DNA of 64,000 nucleotides from an uncultured Oscillospiraceae bacterium (GCA_934646115.1 CAKUEM010000005.1:1-64000); one strand, 5' to 3'. Counted from the stretch's first letter, positions 26,947 through 35,895 are shown. Made by a program: numbers and translations. Notes: generated by a model not told the origin, from the sequence alone.

Positions 26947-28121
26947 TTTTCCTCCTCTTTTGCGTCCATCCGCTCGCAATCCGGATACTCTTTGATGTAT
27001 TTGCGGTTTTTATACACGCCGACCGTGAGGAACGGGATAATGATGATCGCGATGGCGAGATAGCCGCAATAGCCATAGCCGTATTTGATGATGTTCGTCA
27101 GCCCGCAGAGCGAGACCGTCATGGCGAGGATCATAATAAACGCAGAGACGATCGCGCTGCGCACCGGCGCATTTTTAATTTTCTTAAAGATCGAGAGCTT
27201 CTCAAACCGCGCAACGAAGCCAAACACCGTGGTCACGCCGGTCGAGATCAGGCAGAGCAGCAGGCAGATCGAATACACCACGGTGAGCCACGGCATACCT
27301 AAGCCCTCTTTGCAGATCGTAAGCGTCGGGATCGTGGTGCCGCCCTCGACCGCGGTGAACAAGAACTGCCAGCCGGTCAGCATAATGACCGAGAGCGCAA
27401 GCGAGACCGCATTGAGCCAAAAGGCGATGCGCATCGCCTTTGCGCAGGATTTCTTTGTATGCAGCGGCGTTCCGCATACGATCATCGTCGGGATCACGAC
27501 GCACTGGAAGCCCGCATAGCAAAACGCCTGCAAAATCGCCTTCGGTGCATTGAAAAACCCGGTCTCTGCAAAGCTTGCGCGGAACGTTTCCGCCAAATTC
27601 GGCGCGCGCACGATGCCGATAATAAAAATCGTAAGCGCAGTGGCCAAAATTCCAAGCCCCATCACGGTGGACGCACGGCGCACCAGCCCCGCGCCAAAGA
27701 TCGTTAAAAACAGCACGATGATGCCGACGATCACGATCCCGATATAATAATTCAAGCCGAATAATGACGTCAGCGTGGAAGCCGCCGTTGCGATCGCCGC
27801 GCCGACCGCCATGATCACCATGATATAGAAGAAAATTTCAAACAGCCATTCCAGCTTATCAAACGGGTGATACAGCGTTTCAAACAGCTCTTTATATGAA
27901 TGAAGCCGCCGCGTGTTATACATCAGCATCGCCTCGCGGATCGTCATCGTGAAGAGCAGCATGGCGAGCAGGCAGGTAAAAACGCCGACCCAGCCGAAGC
28001 CGGAGAAGTTTTGAAACGCCTGATTGCCAGACGCAAACCCGCCGCCCGCATGCGAGCTAAACAGCACGGCGCCGACAGAAAAACACACGAAAAAAGGCAC
28101 CTTGGACATCTTCTTTTCCAT
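26943..28121 (-). CDS. YkvI-like membrane transporter
   Basis: The 392-residue polytopic protein has about ten hydrophobic segments. The N-terminal half contains SSHAGGGFASGNQAFQNF, the Gly-rich broken first helix expected in APC-type transporters, and the whole resembles the uncharacterised YkvI family. The ATG at 28121 is preferred over an upstream in-frame start, which would lie inside the leader RNA, because AAAGGGG precedes it by 9 bases. It is the first gene of a two-gene operon with the Fe-ADH under a T-box leader, so the likely cargo is an amino acid or a product of one. No experimental function is known to me. Confidence 0.75.
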   Translation of the reverse strand: MEKKMSKVPFFVCFSVGAVLFSSHAGGGFASGNQAFQNFSGFGWVGVFTCLLAMLLFTMTIREAMLMYNTRRLHSYKELFETLYHPFDKLEWLFEIFFYIMVIMAVGAAIATAASTLTSLFGLNYYIGIVIVGIIVLFLTIFGAGLVRRASTVMGLGILATALTIFIIGIVRAPNLAETFRASFAETGFFNAPKAILQAFCYAGFQCVVIPTMIVCGTPLHTKKSCAKAMRIAFWLNAVSLALSVIMLTGWQFLFTAVEGGTTIPTLTICKEGLGMPWLTVVYSICLLLCLISTGVTTVFGFVARFEKLSIFKKIKNAPVRSAIVSAFIMILAMTVSLCGLTNIIKYGYGYCGYLAIAIIIIPFLTVGVYKNRKYIKEYPDCERMDAKEEEK

Positions 28122-28140
28122 TTCTTTGTTCCCCTTTCTA

Positions 28141-28400
28141 TAGAAAACGGTTACAAAGAGACGAAAAGAAACTTCCGCGGTACCACTCTTTTTCACTTTA
28201 TATAAAGTGCTCTCAAATCAACACCGGCGCGCTGCGCGAGTGTCTGGCAATGGTAACGGCTGCCGCCCCGAACGCGCATACTGAAGAAGCCCTGTTCCGC
28301 GCGCCTGCTCCAAGAGGAGTTTCAGGCATGCCGTCATGTTATCTTGCACCAACCGATAACTCTCTGCGATCACCGCAATGCCCTACTGATTCTTATCTAA
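28141..28400 (-). promoter_or_regulatory. T-box leader RNA
   Basis: Read on the minus strand, the leader has the T-box core GTGGTACCGCGG (28175-28186), a stem I with an AGTA motif near the 5' base, the GCAGAGAG bulge, an apical loop GGTTGGTGCAA closed by GTTATC/GATAAC, and a 3' GAA at 28323-28321. The specifier after GAA is read as CUC (Leu, 28319-28317) if one base is skipped as in tyrS and glyQS, or ACU (Thr) if read directly. A CACTTTA/TAAAGTG stem III precedes the T-box. No strong competing terminator is obvious, so control may be at translation initiation. Confidence 0.9.
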
Positions 28401-28419
28401 GCATTTTTTATTTTTTTCT

Positions 28420-28447
28420 ATTATAATCGTTTTTCGCGCAATGTCAA
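28420..28447 (-). promoter_or_regulatory. promoter of the T-box operon
   Basis: On the minus strand TTGACA, 16 bases, TATAAT, just upstream of stem I of the leader. Confidence 0.8.
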
Positions 28448-28468
28448 GCTTTTCGGCAAAAAAATTTT

Positions 28469-28522
28469 TTTACATATATTTTACAAAGCGCATATTTTAG
28501 CAATACAAACGCGCGATATACT
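28469..28522 (+). promoter_or_regulatory. PhoP-type direct-repeat promoter of the pst operon
   Basis: Four hexamers recur every 11 bases: TTTACA (28469), TTTACA (28480), CATATT (28491) and AATACA (28502), followed by a -10 TATACT at 28517-28522 with no -35. This is the layout of Pho boxes in Bacillus-type phosphate promoters, and the cognate regulator pair is encoded in the same operon. Confidence 0.75.
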
Positions 28523-28556
28523 AAGCGCAACGAAACGAAAAAGGAGCGTGAACCTG

Positions 28557-29453
28557 ATGAAAAAATTAGGATTATCCATGGGATGTGCAGTGCTTGCGGC
28601 GCTGCTTTTCGCGAGCTGCGGAAACGGCGCGCAAAACAACGCGGCCGAGACGGGCGAAAGCTTTGACCAGACGGCAATGATCACCGTTGTCTCGCGTGAG
28701 GCAAGCTCCGGCACGCGCGGCGCGTTTGACGAGCTGATGCACGTGGTCGTAAAAGACGGCGACAATGAAACGGACAACCTGTTCCCGGAGGCGATCATCG
28801 TAGATTCGACCGACGCGGTGGTCTCTAAAGTGGAGGTCGATCCGAGCGCGATCGGCTACACCTCGCTCGGCGCTGTAAACTCGAGCGTGAAGGCGGTCAA
28901 GGTAGACGGCGTTTCCGCAACGGTGGAAAACGTGCTCAACGACACCTACAAGATCAAGCGCCCGTTCGTGCTTGCGCTTCCGAAAAACAGCCAGAACCCG
29001 ATCGCGGCAGACTTTATCCAGTTTGTTCTGTCCTCTGACGGGCAGGCGATCGCAGAGCATACCAGCCTGATCAAGGCGGCAGCGAGCGATACGGCATACA
29101 CGCCGAAGAAGCTTTCCGGCAAGTTAACGCTTTCCGGCTCGACCTCGGTGGAAAAAGTGATGGAGAAGCTGCGCGAGGAATACATCAAATTAAACCCGGA
29201 TGTGCAGGTCGAGATCACCTATTCCGGCTCGGGCGCGGGCATTAAGGACGCGATTGCGGGCAAGGTGGATATCGCAATGTCCTCCCGCGCGCTCAAGGAT
29301 GAAGAGAAAACCTCGCTGGACGAAAACGTCTTCGCGCTGGATGCGATCGCCGTAATCGTGAACGCCGAGAACCCGATCGACGCGCTCACCTCCGAGCAGA
29401 TCACCAATATCTTCACCGGCATCACCCGCACTTGGGCGGACGCCGCGAAGTAA
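28557..29453 (+). CDS. pstS: phosphate ABC transporter substrate-binding lipoprotein, circularly permuted
   Basis: The 298-residue protein has a lipoprotein signal with Cys21 in LLFASC. It captures phosphate outside the cell for PstCAB. The order of its parts is swapped relative to classical PstS: residues 41-175 carry what is normally the second half (VVSREASSGTRGAF, DPSAIGYTSLG, RPF, FVLSSDGQAIAEH), and residues 188-298 what is normally the first half (LTLSGSTSVEKVM, YSGSGAGIKDAI, IAMSSRALKDEE, ending IFTGITRTW). All phosphate-contact loops (GSTS, GSGAG, SSR, SGTRG) are present. The ATG at 28557 has AAAGGAG upstream. From memory, similarly arranged PstS proteins occur in other Clostridia. 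Confidence 0.92.
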   Translation: MKKLGLSMGCAVLAALLFASCGNGAQNNAAETGESFDQTAMITVVSREASSGTRGAFDELMHVVVKDGDNETDNLFPEAIIVDSTDAVVSKVEVDPSAIGYTSLGAVNSSVKAVKVDGVSATVENVLNDTYKIKRPFVLALPKNSQNPIAADFIQFVLSSDGQAIAEHTSLIKAAASDTAYTPKKLSGKLTLSGSTSVEKVMEKLREEYIKLNPDVQVEITYSGSGAGIKDAIAGKVDIAMSSRALKDEEKTSLDENVFALDAIAVIVNAENPIDALTSEQITNIFTGITRTWADAAK

Positions 29454-29456
29454 CCC

Positions 29457-30323
29457 ATGAAAAAGAAAATATTAGACCGTGGCAGCCGCGCACTGTTTTT
29501 ACTGTGCGCGTGCCTGTCTATCGGGGCGGTTTTACTCATTTGCTGGTTTATTTTTTATAATTCTATTCCGGCGCTCTCAAAAATCGGCGTGCTCAATTTT
29601 ATCGGCACGACCGAATGGAAGCCGAACAACTCCCCGCAGAAATTCGGCATTTTATATATGCTGCTCGGCAGCGTGTACGTCACGGCAGGCGCGATTTTGA
29701 TCGGCGTTCCGCTCGGCGTGCTGGCGGCGGTGTTTCTCGCCAAATTCTGCCCGCGGCGCATTTACCCGCTTCTGTCGCAGGGGGTCGCGCTGCTCGCAGG
29801 CATCCCATCGATCATTTACGGATTTTTCGGCATGATGGTGCTGGTTCCCTGGATCCGCACGCACATCGGCGGCAACGGAAACAGCATTCTCGCCGCGTCC
29901 ATTGTGCTCGGCATCATGATCCTGCCAACGATCATCACGATCTCGGAAAACGCCATCCGCGCCGTGCCGCGCGCGACGTATGAGGGCGCGCTTGCGCTGG
30001 GTGCAACGCGTGAGGGCGGCGTGTTCCGCACGGTGCTGCCCGCCGCAAGAAGCGGCATCGTGACCGCGATTATTTTAGGCATCGGGCGCGCGATCGGCGA
30101 AACGATGGCGGTCGTTATGGTCGCGGGGAATTCCAACATCCTTCCGGTCGACCTGCTCAAGCCGGTGCGCACACTGACGGCAAATATCGTGCTGGAAATG
30201 GGCTATGCCAGCGGTCTGCACTATGACGCGCTGATCGCGACCGGCGCGGTGCTGTTCGTTCTGATCCTGCTGCTGAATCTTTGCCTGAACCTGGTATCCC
30301 GGAAAAGTGGGGTGAGCTCATGA
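29457..30323 (+). CDS. pstC: phosphate ABC transporter permease PstC
   Basis: The 288-residue inner membrane permease has about six hydrophobic segments and the permease motif region ALALGATREGGVFRTVLPAA (the EAA-like loop that docks PstB) followed by GRAIGETMAVVMVAG, typical of PstC. It begins 3 bases after pstS and overlaps pstA by 4 bases. Confidence 0.95.
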   Translation: MKKKILDRGSRALFLLCACLSIGAVLLICWFIFYNSIPALSKIGVLNFIGTTEWKPNNSPQKFGILYMLLGSVYVTAGAILIGVPLGVLAAVFLAKFCPRRIYPLLSQGVALLAGIPSIIYGFFGMMVLVPWIRTHIGGNGNSILAASIVLGIMILPTIITISENAIRAVPRATYEGALALGATREGGVFRTVLPAARSGIVTAIILGIGRAIGETMAVVMVAGNSNILPVDLLKPVRTLTANIVLEMGYASGLHYDALIATGAVLFVLILLLNLCLNLVSRKSGVSS

Positions 30324-31189
30324 AACGTTATCTGGAAGAGCTGCGCATTTACCGACGGCATCCCGGCTCGCTTGTGCTCAATTTGCTCACAAAGCTTGCC
30401 ATGCTTACGGTCACGGCAGCGCTCGTTTGCATCTTTGGCTATATCCTGATCAACGGGCTTCCGCATCTGAGCTGGGACTTGGTATTCGGCGCGTATTCGT
30501 CTGAAAACCCGTCCATGCTGTTTTCGATCGTCACCACGCTGATCTTAGTGGCGCTTTCGCTGCTGCTCGCCGTGCCGATCGGCGTGTGCGCCGCCATTTA
30601 TCTCACGGAATATGCCCGGCAGGAGAGCCGGCTTATCCGCCTGATCCGGCTATGCACCGAAACGCTGGCCGGCGTGCCCTCCATTATTTACGGGCTGTTC
30701 GGCGCGCTGTTCTTCGGCACGACGCTGGGGCTTGGCTATTCGATCCTGACCGGCGTGTTCACCGTGTCGATCATGATCCTGCCGGTCATCATCCGCAGCA
30801 CGGAGGAAGCGATTCGCGCCGTTCCGCAGAGCTACCGCGAGGGCAGCTTTGGGCTTGGCGCAACGCGGCTGCGCACCGTGCTGAAAATCATCCTCCCCTC
30901 GGCGGCAAGCGGTATTTTCTCCGCCGTGATCCTCGGCGTGGGGCGTATCGTCGGCGAAACCGCCGCCTTGATCTTCACGCTCGGCACGGTGGCAAAAATG
31001 CCGGGCAGCCTGCTCGACAGCTCGCGCACGCTTGCCATTCATATGTATATCGCCACGCGTGACGGCGGCATGGCGGGGCGCAACACCGCGTTTGCGACCG
31101 GCGTGATTTTAATTGTGTTTGTGCTGCTGCTCAATTTGCTCAGCAGCTATCTTTCTAAAAAATCCAGAGGTGATCATGTTGAAAATTGA
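30320..31189 (+). CDS. pstA: phosphate ABC transporter permease PstA
   Basis: The 289-residue permease partner has six predicted membrane segments, the coupling-loop sequence SFGLGATRLRTVLKIILPSA and GRIVGETAALIFTLG. Start ATG at 30320 overlaps the pstC stop, with GGGGTGAG before it. Its last 14 bases overlap pstB. Confidence 0.95.
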   Translation: MKRYLEELRIYRRHPGSLVLNLLTKLAMLTVTAALVCIFGYILINGLPHLSWDLVFGAYSSENPSMLFSIVTTLILVALSLLLAVPIGVCAAIYLTEYARQESRLIRLIRLCTETLAGVPSIIYGLFGALFFGTTLGLGYSILTGVFTVSIMILPVIIRSTEEAIRAVPQSYREGSFGLGATRLRTVLKIILPSAASGIFSAVILGVGRIVGETAALIFTLGTVAKMPGSLLDSSRTLAIHMYIATRDGGMAGRNTAFATGVILIVFVLLLNLLSSYLSKKSRGDHVEN

Positions 31190-31925
31190 CATTCGCGATG
31201 TAGATTTATATTACGGAACATTCCACGCGCTGAAAAATATCAACCTCGGCATTGCGGAGCATGAGATCACCGCATTTATCGGTCCGTCCGGCTGCGGAAA
31301 ATCCACGCTGCTCAAGAGCTTAAACCGCATGAACGACCTGATCGAAAACTGCAAGATCACCGGGACGATCACGCTGGACGGCGCGGATATCTATAAGGGC
31401 TTTGACGTAAACGACCTGCGCCGCCGCGTGGGCATGGTGTTCCAGAAGCCGAACCCCTTCCCGATGAGTATTTACGATAACATCGCCTTCGGCCCGCGCA
31501 CGCACGGCATTCGCCGCCGCGCGCAGCTTGACGAGATCGTTGAGCGCAGTTTGCGCGGCGCGGCGATTTGGGACGAGGTGCATGACCGCCTGCGCAAAAG
31601 CGCGCTCTCACTTTCCGGCGGACAGCAGCAGCGGCTTTGCATCGCGCGGGCGCTTGCGGTCGAGCCGGAGGTTTTGCTGCTTGACGAGCCGACCTCCGCA
31701 TTAGACCCGATCTCCACGACGAAAATCGAAGACCTGCTCACCGAATTAAAAGAGCAATACACAATCGCGATCGTCACGCATAATATGCAGCAGGCGGCGC
31801 GTATTTCCGATAAAACCGCGTTTTTCCTACATGGCGAGGTCGTTGAATTTGCAAAAACGATCGATTTATTCTCCATGCCGCAGGATAAGCGCACGGAAGA
31901 TTATATTACCGGGCGGTTTGGATAA
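31176..31925 (+). CDS. pstB: phosphate ABC transporter ATP-binding protein PstB
   Basis: The 249-residue ATPase has Walker A GPSGCGKST, Q-loop VFQKPNPFPMS, ABC signature LSGGQQQRLCIARAL, Walker B VLLLDEPTSALDP and the switch His in VTHNMQQA. It powers phosphate import through PstCA. The ATG at 31176 preceded by AGAGGTG gives the canonical PstB length; a longer frame extends upstream into pstA and is not used. Confidence 0.97.
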   Translation: MLKIDIRDVDLYYGTFHALKNINLGIAEHEITAFIGPSGCGKSTLLKSLNRMNDLIENCKITGTITLDGADIYKGFDVNDLRRRVGMVFQKPNPFPMSIYDNIAFGPRTHGIRRRAQLDEIVERSLRGAAIWDEVHDRLRKSALSLSGGQQQRLCIARALAVEPEVLLLDEPTSALDPISTTKIEDLLTELKEQYTIAIVTHNMQQAARISDKTAFFLHGEVVEFAKTIDLFSMPQDKRTEDYITGRFG

Positions 31926-31935
31926 GGAGGAGCGT

Positions 31936-32592
31936 ATGAGAAACCGATTTGAGCATGCCATGGAAGAGCTGAAGGAAGACTTAATTGAGATGAGCGGCAT
32001 TATCGAAACCACGATCACGCAGGCGATGCGCGCGCTCGCGGCAAGCGATTTTGACCTTGCGCGGCAAATTGCGCAAAGCGACGACTATGCCGACCAGCTG
32101 GAGCTTACTATCGAGCGGCGCGCCCTGCGCATTCTGCTCTCGCAGCAGCCGGTCGCGAGCGATCTGCGCACGATCTCGACCGCATTTAAAATGATCACGG
32201 ATATGGAGCGCATCTGCGACCAGGCGGCGGATGTGGCGGAGATCGTTTTGAACTTCGAGGGCGTGGAAATGATAAAAAAACCGACGCACCTGGTGAAAAT
32301 GGCCGAACATTGTGTTATAATGACAACAAAGGCGATCGATTCGTTCGTCACATCCGATCTGGCGCTCGCGCAGAAGGCGATCGCTTATGACGATGTGATC
32401 GACGATCTGTTTTCTGAAATCCGCGGCGAGCTGGTTGAAATGATCTCAAAAGATCCCGGCTGCGGCGCGCAGGCGGTCGATTTCCTTTTGATCGCGAAGT
32501 ATTTAGAGCGCATTGGCGACCATGCGCAAAATATTGCGGAGTGGTGCATTTTCAGCATGACCGGTGAGCATAAGAGCCAGCGGGTGCTGTGA
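31936..32592 (+). CDS. phoU: phosphate signalling protein PhoU
   Basis: The 218-residue all-helical protein has two PhoU repeats, each with the metal-binding E/DxxxD pattern (for example FKMITDMERICDQAADVAE and LIAKYLERIGDHAQNIAEW). It couples the Pst transporter to the PhoR kinase and keeps the regulon off when phosphate is plentiful. The start follows AAGGAGG. Confidence 0.96.
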   Translation: MRNRFEHAMEELKEDLIEMSGIIETTITQAMRALAASDFDLARQIAQSDDYADQLELTIERRALRILLSQQPVASDLRTISTAFKMITDMERICDQAADVAEIVLNFEGVEMIKKPTHLVKMAEHCVIMTTKAIDSFVTSDLALAQKAIAYDDVIDDLFSEIRGELVEMISKDPGCGAQAVDFLLIAKYLERIGDHAQNIAEWCIFSMTGEHKSQRVL

Positions 32593-32621
32593 TCCCCTCC
32601 GCCGCACGGAGGCGATTGAAT

Positions 32622-33305
32622 ATGGCGCGCATCATGATTGTTGAGGACGACGAAAATATCGCGGAGCTGATCTCCGCCAGCGTGAAAACGATCGGGCATG
32701 AGGCGCAAACGGTGGGGAGCGCATCTGCGCTGTTTTCACTGCTGCCCAAGCTTCGTCCGGATTTGATTTTGCTGGATATCATGCTGCCGGATCTCAGCGG
32801 GCTTGACATCCTGCGAAAGCTCAAGGCAAACGCCGCCACGCAGGATATTCCGGTCATTTTCCTGACCGCGAAGGGCAGCGAGGCGGATAAAGTGACCGGA
32901 CTTGAGCTGGGCGCGGAGGATTATATCACAAAGCCGTTCGGCGTGCTTGAGCTGCTCGCGCGCATTAAAGCCGCGCTGCGCCGCACCGCGCCCCGGCAGG
33001 ACATCGCGCGGGCAAAAGATCTCACGATCGATTTTGCAAGCCGCGAGGTGTCGCTTGCGGGAGAGCCGGTTCGCCTGACGCACAAGGAATTTGAGCTTTT
33101 AGAGTATCTGTTTCGCAACAGCGGGACGGTGCTCAGCCGCGAAAAGCTGCTCGACGCGGTATGGGGCTTTGAGTTTTCCGGCGATACGACCCGCACCGTT
33201 GACATGCACATCCGAACCCTGCGCCAGAAGCTGCATGACAGCGCGGAAACCCCACGCTATATCGCAACCGTGCGCGGATATGGCTATAAATTCCTGCGCG
33301 AGTAG
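32622..33305 (+). CDS. phoP: phosphate response regulator, OmpR/PhoB family
   Basis: The 227-residue regulator has a receiver domain (residues 1-120; acidic pocket EDDE near 8-11, phospho-acceptor Asp in ILLDIMLPDLSG, Lys in TAKGSE) and an OmpR-type winged helix (about 130-227, LTHKEFELLEYLFRNSG and TVDMHIRTLRQKL). Its position behind pstSCAB-phoU and before the sensor kinase marks it as the PhoP/PhoB of this organism. Start ATG at 32622 follows GGAGG. Confidence 0.93.
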   Translation: MARIMIVEDDENIAELISASVKTIGHEAQTVGSASALFSLLPKLRPDLILLDIMLPDLSGLDILRKLKANAATQDIPVIFLTAKGSEADKVTGLELGAEDYITKPFGVLELLARIKAALRRTAPRQDIARAKDLTIDFASREVSLAGEPVRLTHKEFELLEYLFRNSGTVLSREKLLDAVWGFEFSGDTTRTVDMHIRTLRQKLHDSAETPRYIATVRGYGYKFLRE

Positions 33306-33314
33306 GAGGCAGTT

Positions 33315-35036
33315 ATGAAACGATATATTCGCGTCTCTTTTATGATCACCTGCGCGCTGACGATCGCGCTGCTGCTCGGCGCGGCGTTTGCGCTGTTCCG
33401 ACAGGAGCTGACGAGCACCGTGCGCGCCGATCTGCGCGGTATGGCGGCGGCGATCCAAACCTCTGAGATGCCGGAACACATAGAGCCGCAAGCGTTTGCG
33501 CAAAAGCTTAGCACCAGTGAAAACGACCTGCGCGTAACGATTTTAACGCACGACGGCATTGTTGTCGGCGACAGCGCCGGTCGCGCAAACGACATGGAAA
33601 ACCACAGCGCGCGCCCGGAAATTCAGGCGGCGATCGCGGGGGAAGTCGGCGAGGACATGCGAAAAAGCGAGACCACGGGCGTGACCTCGCTGTATGTTGC
33701 GCTCCCGCTCAACGCGCAGTATCTGCTGCGTCTTTCGCTGCCGGTCTCCGCGACCTATGCGTTTCTGCACACGATGGCCCCGGTCACGCTGCTGGTTTGC
33801 ATGATGCTTTTGATTTTCGCCTATGTATTTGCGGAGTTTTTTGCAAAGCGGCTGATGCTGCCGTTTCAGCGCATCAGCTTGATGCTGGGGCGGCTTGCGC
33901 GCGGCAAGTATCAAAACGAGCCGATCACGCCGGATTTCCCCGAGCTTGCGCAGCCGCTGGACGATATCCGAACGCTTGCCGGAAAATTGCAGCAGAGCGT
34001 TGCGGAGATCCGCGAGAGCAAGGCGCAGCTGGATCATTTGCTGCAGGCGGCGACCGACGGGATTCTGCTCCTTTCGGAGCGCGGCGGCATTCTCTCGATC
34101 AACAGCGCGGCGCAAACGATTTTGGCCGCGCCGCCAGACGCCGCAACGTTTCGCGGGCTGTGCCGCTTCCCCGAGCTGACACACGCTGTGCAGACCACGC
34201 TTTCTGATGGGCTGCCGCGCGTTTACGAGCTGGATCAAACGGATACGCGCGGAAAATATTATCGCGTGTTCATCAACCCCGCGAAGGATGAGCACGGCGT
34301 GCTGGGCGCGATTCTGTTTTTATCCGATATCACGGAGATCATCCGCCTTGAGCGCATGCGCAGCGAGTTTTTCGCCAACGCATCGCACGAGCTGAAAAGT
34401 CCGCTCACCTCGATCAAGGGCTTTTCCGAGCTGCTTGCGGCAGGGCTTGTGGACGATCCGGCGCAATGCCGCGATTATGCGGGGCGCATCGTGCGCGAGA
34501 GCGAGCGTCTGCTCAGCCTGATCAACGATCTTCTGCATCTTTCCGAGCTGGAAAGCGTGCGCGCAAATCCGCTGCACTTTGAAAAGCTTGATCTGCGCGC
34601 GCTCACCGGCGAGGTGTTTCGCCAGCTGGAAGAACGCGCCGCCGCGCGCGATATTTCACTCTCCATCGCGGGCGACGCGTGCGTTATGGCGGAACGGCAG
34701 CCGATCTTCGAGCTGATTTATAATTTAGTGGACAATGCGATCAAATATGGCAAGGAACACGGAAGCTGCCACGTCACGCTTTCGGAGGACGCGGCGGGCA
34801 GCACGCTGCGTGTGCGCGACGACGGCATTGGCATCGCGCCGGAGCATCAGCCGCGCGTTTTTGAGCGTTTTTATAAGGCAGACCGCGCGCACAGCCGCGC
34901 AAACGGCAGCACCGGGCTTGGGCTTGCTATCGTGAAGCACACCGCGCTGCGCTACGGCGGAACGGTTTCCGTCCGCAGCGAGCCGGGGCAATTTACCGAG
35001 CTGTGCGTGCAGTTTCCAAGCCAGGCGCATTCCTAG
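33315..35036 (+). CDS. phoR: phosphate sensor histidine kinase PhoR
   Basis: The 573-residue membrane kinase has a transmembrane helix (about 8-28), an extracytoplasmic sensor region (30-145), a second helix (about 155-178), a HAMP-like linker, a PAS domain (about 240-345), the H-box FFANASHELKSPLTSIKGF, N-box NLVDNAIKYG, and G-boxes DDGIGIAPE and GSTGLGLAIVK. It should autophosphorylate and control the adjacent response regulator. Its 3' end overlaps the end of the convergent LysR gene by 44 bases. Confidence 0.93.
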   Translation: MKRYIRVSFMITCALTIALLLGAAFALFRQELTSTVRADLRGMAAAIQTSEMPEHIEPQAFAQKLSTSENDLRVTILTHDGIVVGDSAGRANDMENHSARPEIQAAIAGEVGEDMRKSETTGVTSLYVALPLNAQYLLRLSLPVSATYAFLHTMAPVTLLVCMMLLIFAYVFAEFFAKRLMLPFQRISLMLGRLARGKYQNEPITPDFPELAQPLDDIRTLAGKLQQSVAEIRESKAQLDHLLQAATDGILLLSERGGILSINSAAQTILAAPPDAATFRGLCRFPELTHAVQTTLSDGLPRVYELDQTDTRGKYYRVFINPAKDEHGVLGAILFLSDITEIIRLERMRSEFFANASHELKSPLTSIKGFSELLAAGLVDDPAQCRDYAGRIVRESERLLSLINDLLHLSELESVRANPLHFEKLDLRALTGEVFRQLEERAAARDISLSIAGDACVMAERQPIFELIYNLVDNAIKYGKEHGSCHVTLSEDAAGSTLRVRDDGIGIAPEHQPRVFERFYKADRAHSRANGSTGLGLAIVKHTALRYGGTVSVRSEPGQFTELCVQFPSQAHS

Positions 35037-35895
35037 CATCTAAATATTCTAAAAACCGCGTGACCGCAAGGGGCGCGGTTTTTTTGTCGCGCAGGGCAAT
35101 CCCGATATTGCGCCAGGCGGGCACATCGAGCGGGCGCGCCGCGATGCGATACGGCGCGCGCCGCAGGATCAGCTCGGGCAAAATACTTACGCCCAGCCCG
35201 TTTTCCACCATCGACATGATCGCATAATCATCAAACGTGGTAAACCGCACGCGCGGCTTTAAGCCGCAGCGCGCAAACAGCTCGGAAACCTCGGTGGTCT
35301 CGCCCTTTTCGAGCAGCAGGAACGGTGCGTCGCACAGGGCACGCGGCGCGATGCGCTCGCATGCGGCAAGCGGGTGCCGCTCCGGAACGACCGCCATCAG
35401 CCGATCCTGCTCTAAAAAAAGCGTTTGCAGCTCGGGCGCGGCGGGCAGACGCAAAAAGCCGCAGTCCACGCGCCCCTCCATGATCCACGCCTCGATTTCC
35501 GAATAATCGCCCAGCAGCAGCTCATATTCGATATTCGGATAATCCTTTTGAAACGCGCAAATGATATGCGGCAGCCAATGCGTCGCCACGCTGGAAAATG
35601 TTCCGATCCGGATCAGCCCGGCGCGCAGCCCGTTCCATTCACTCACCTGCCCGCGCAGCGTTTCATACGCAGAAACCACCTGCCGGATATACGGCAGCAG
35701 CTGCTGCCCGGCAGACGTGAGCTGCACGCCGCCGCGCCCGCGCTGCAGCAGCGCAATGCCCCACGCCGTCTCCAAATCGCCGATCATGCGGCTCACGCCG
35801 GACTGTGAGTATTGCAGCAGCTCCGCCGCATGCGTAAAGCTCCCGGTCTCCACCGTTTTGATCAGCGCCATGTATTTTTGCAGATTTTTGTCCAT
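34993..35895 (-). CDS. LysR-family transcriptional regulator
   Basis: The 300-residue protein has an N-terminal winged HTH (GSFTHAAELLQYSQSGVSRM, then LLQRGRGGVQLTSAGQQLL) and a CysB-like effector domain with IRIGTFSSVATHW and ENGLGVSILPELI. The ATG at 35895 follows GGGAGGGG. It is divergent from the ProX-like gene and convergent with phoR, with coding overlap at the 3' ends. The target and effector are unknown; the divergent ProX-proB unit is a candidate target. Confidence 0.87.
   Translation of the reverse strand: MDKNLQKYMALIKTVETGSFTHAAELLQYSQSGVSRMIGDLETAWGIALLQRGRGGVQLTSAGQQLLPYIRQVVSAYETLRGQVSEWNGLRAGLIRIGTFSSVATHWLPHIICAFQKDYPNIEYELLLGDYSEIEAWIMEGRVDCGFLRLPAAPELQTLFLEQDRLMAVVPERHPLAACERIAPRALCDAPFLLLEKGETTEVSELFARCGLKPRVRFTTFDDYAIMSMVENGLGVSILPELILRRAPYRIAARPLDVPAWRNIGIALRDKKTAPLAVTRFLEYLDARNAPGLETARTAR
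35051..35085 (+). terminator. terminator of the pst-pho operon, inside the convergent LysR gene
   Basis: AAAACCGCG and CGCGGTTTT flank a 13-base loop and are followed by a T-run. It lies 15 bases after the phoR stop but within the coding sequence of the opposing gene. Confidence 0.75.
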
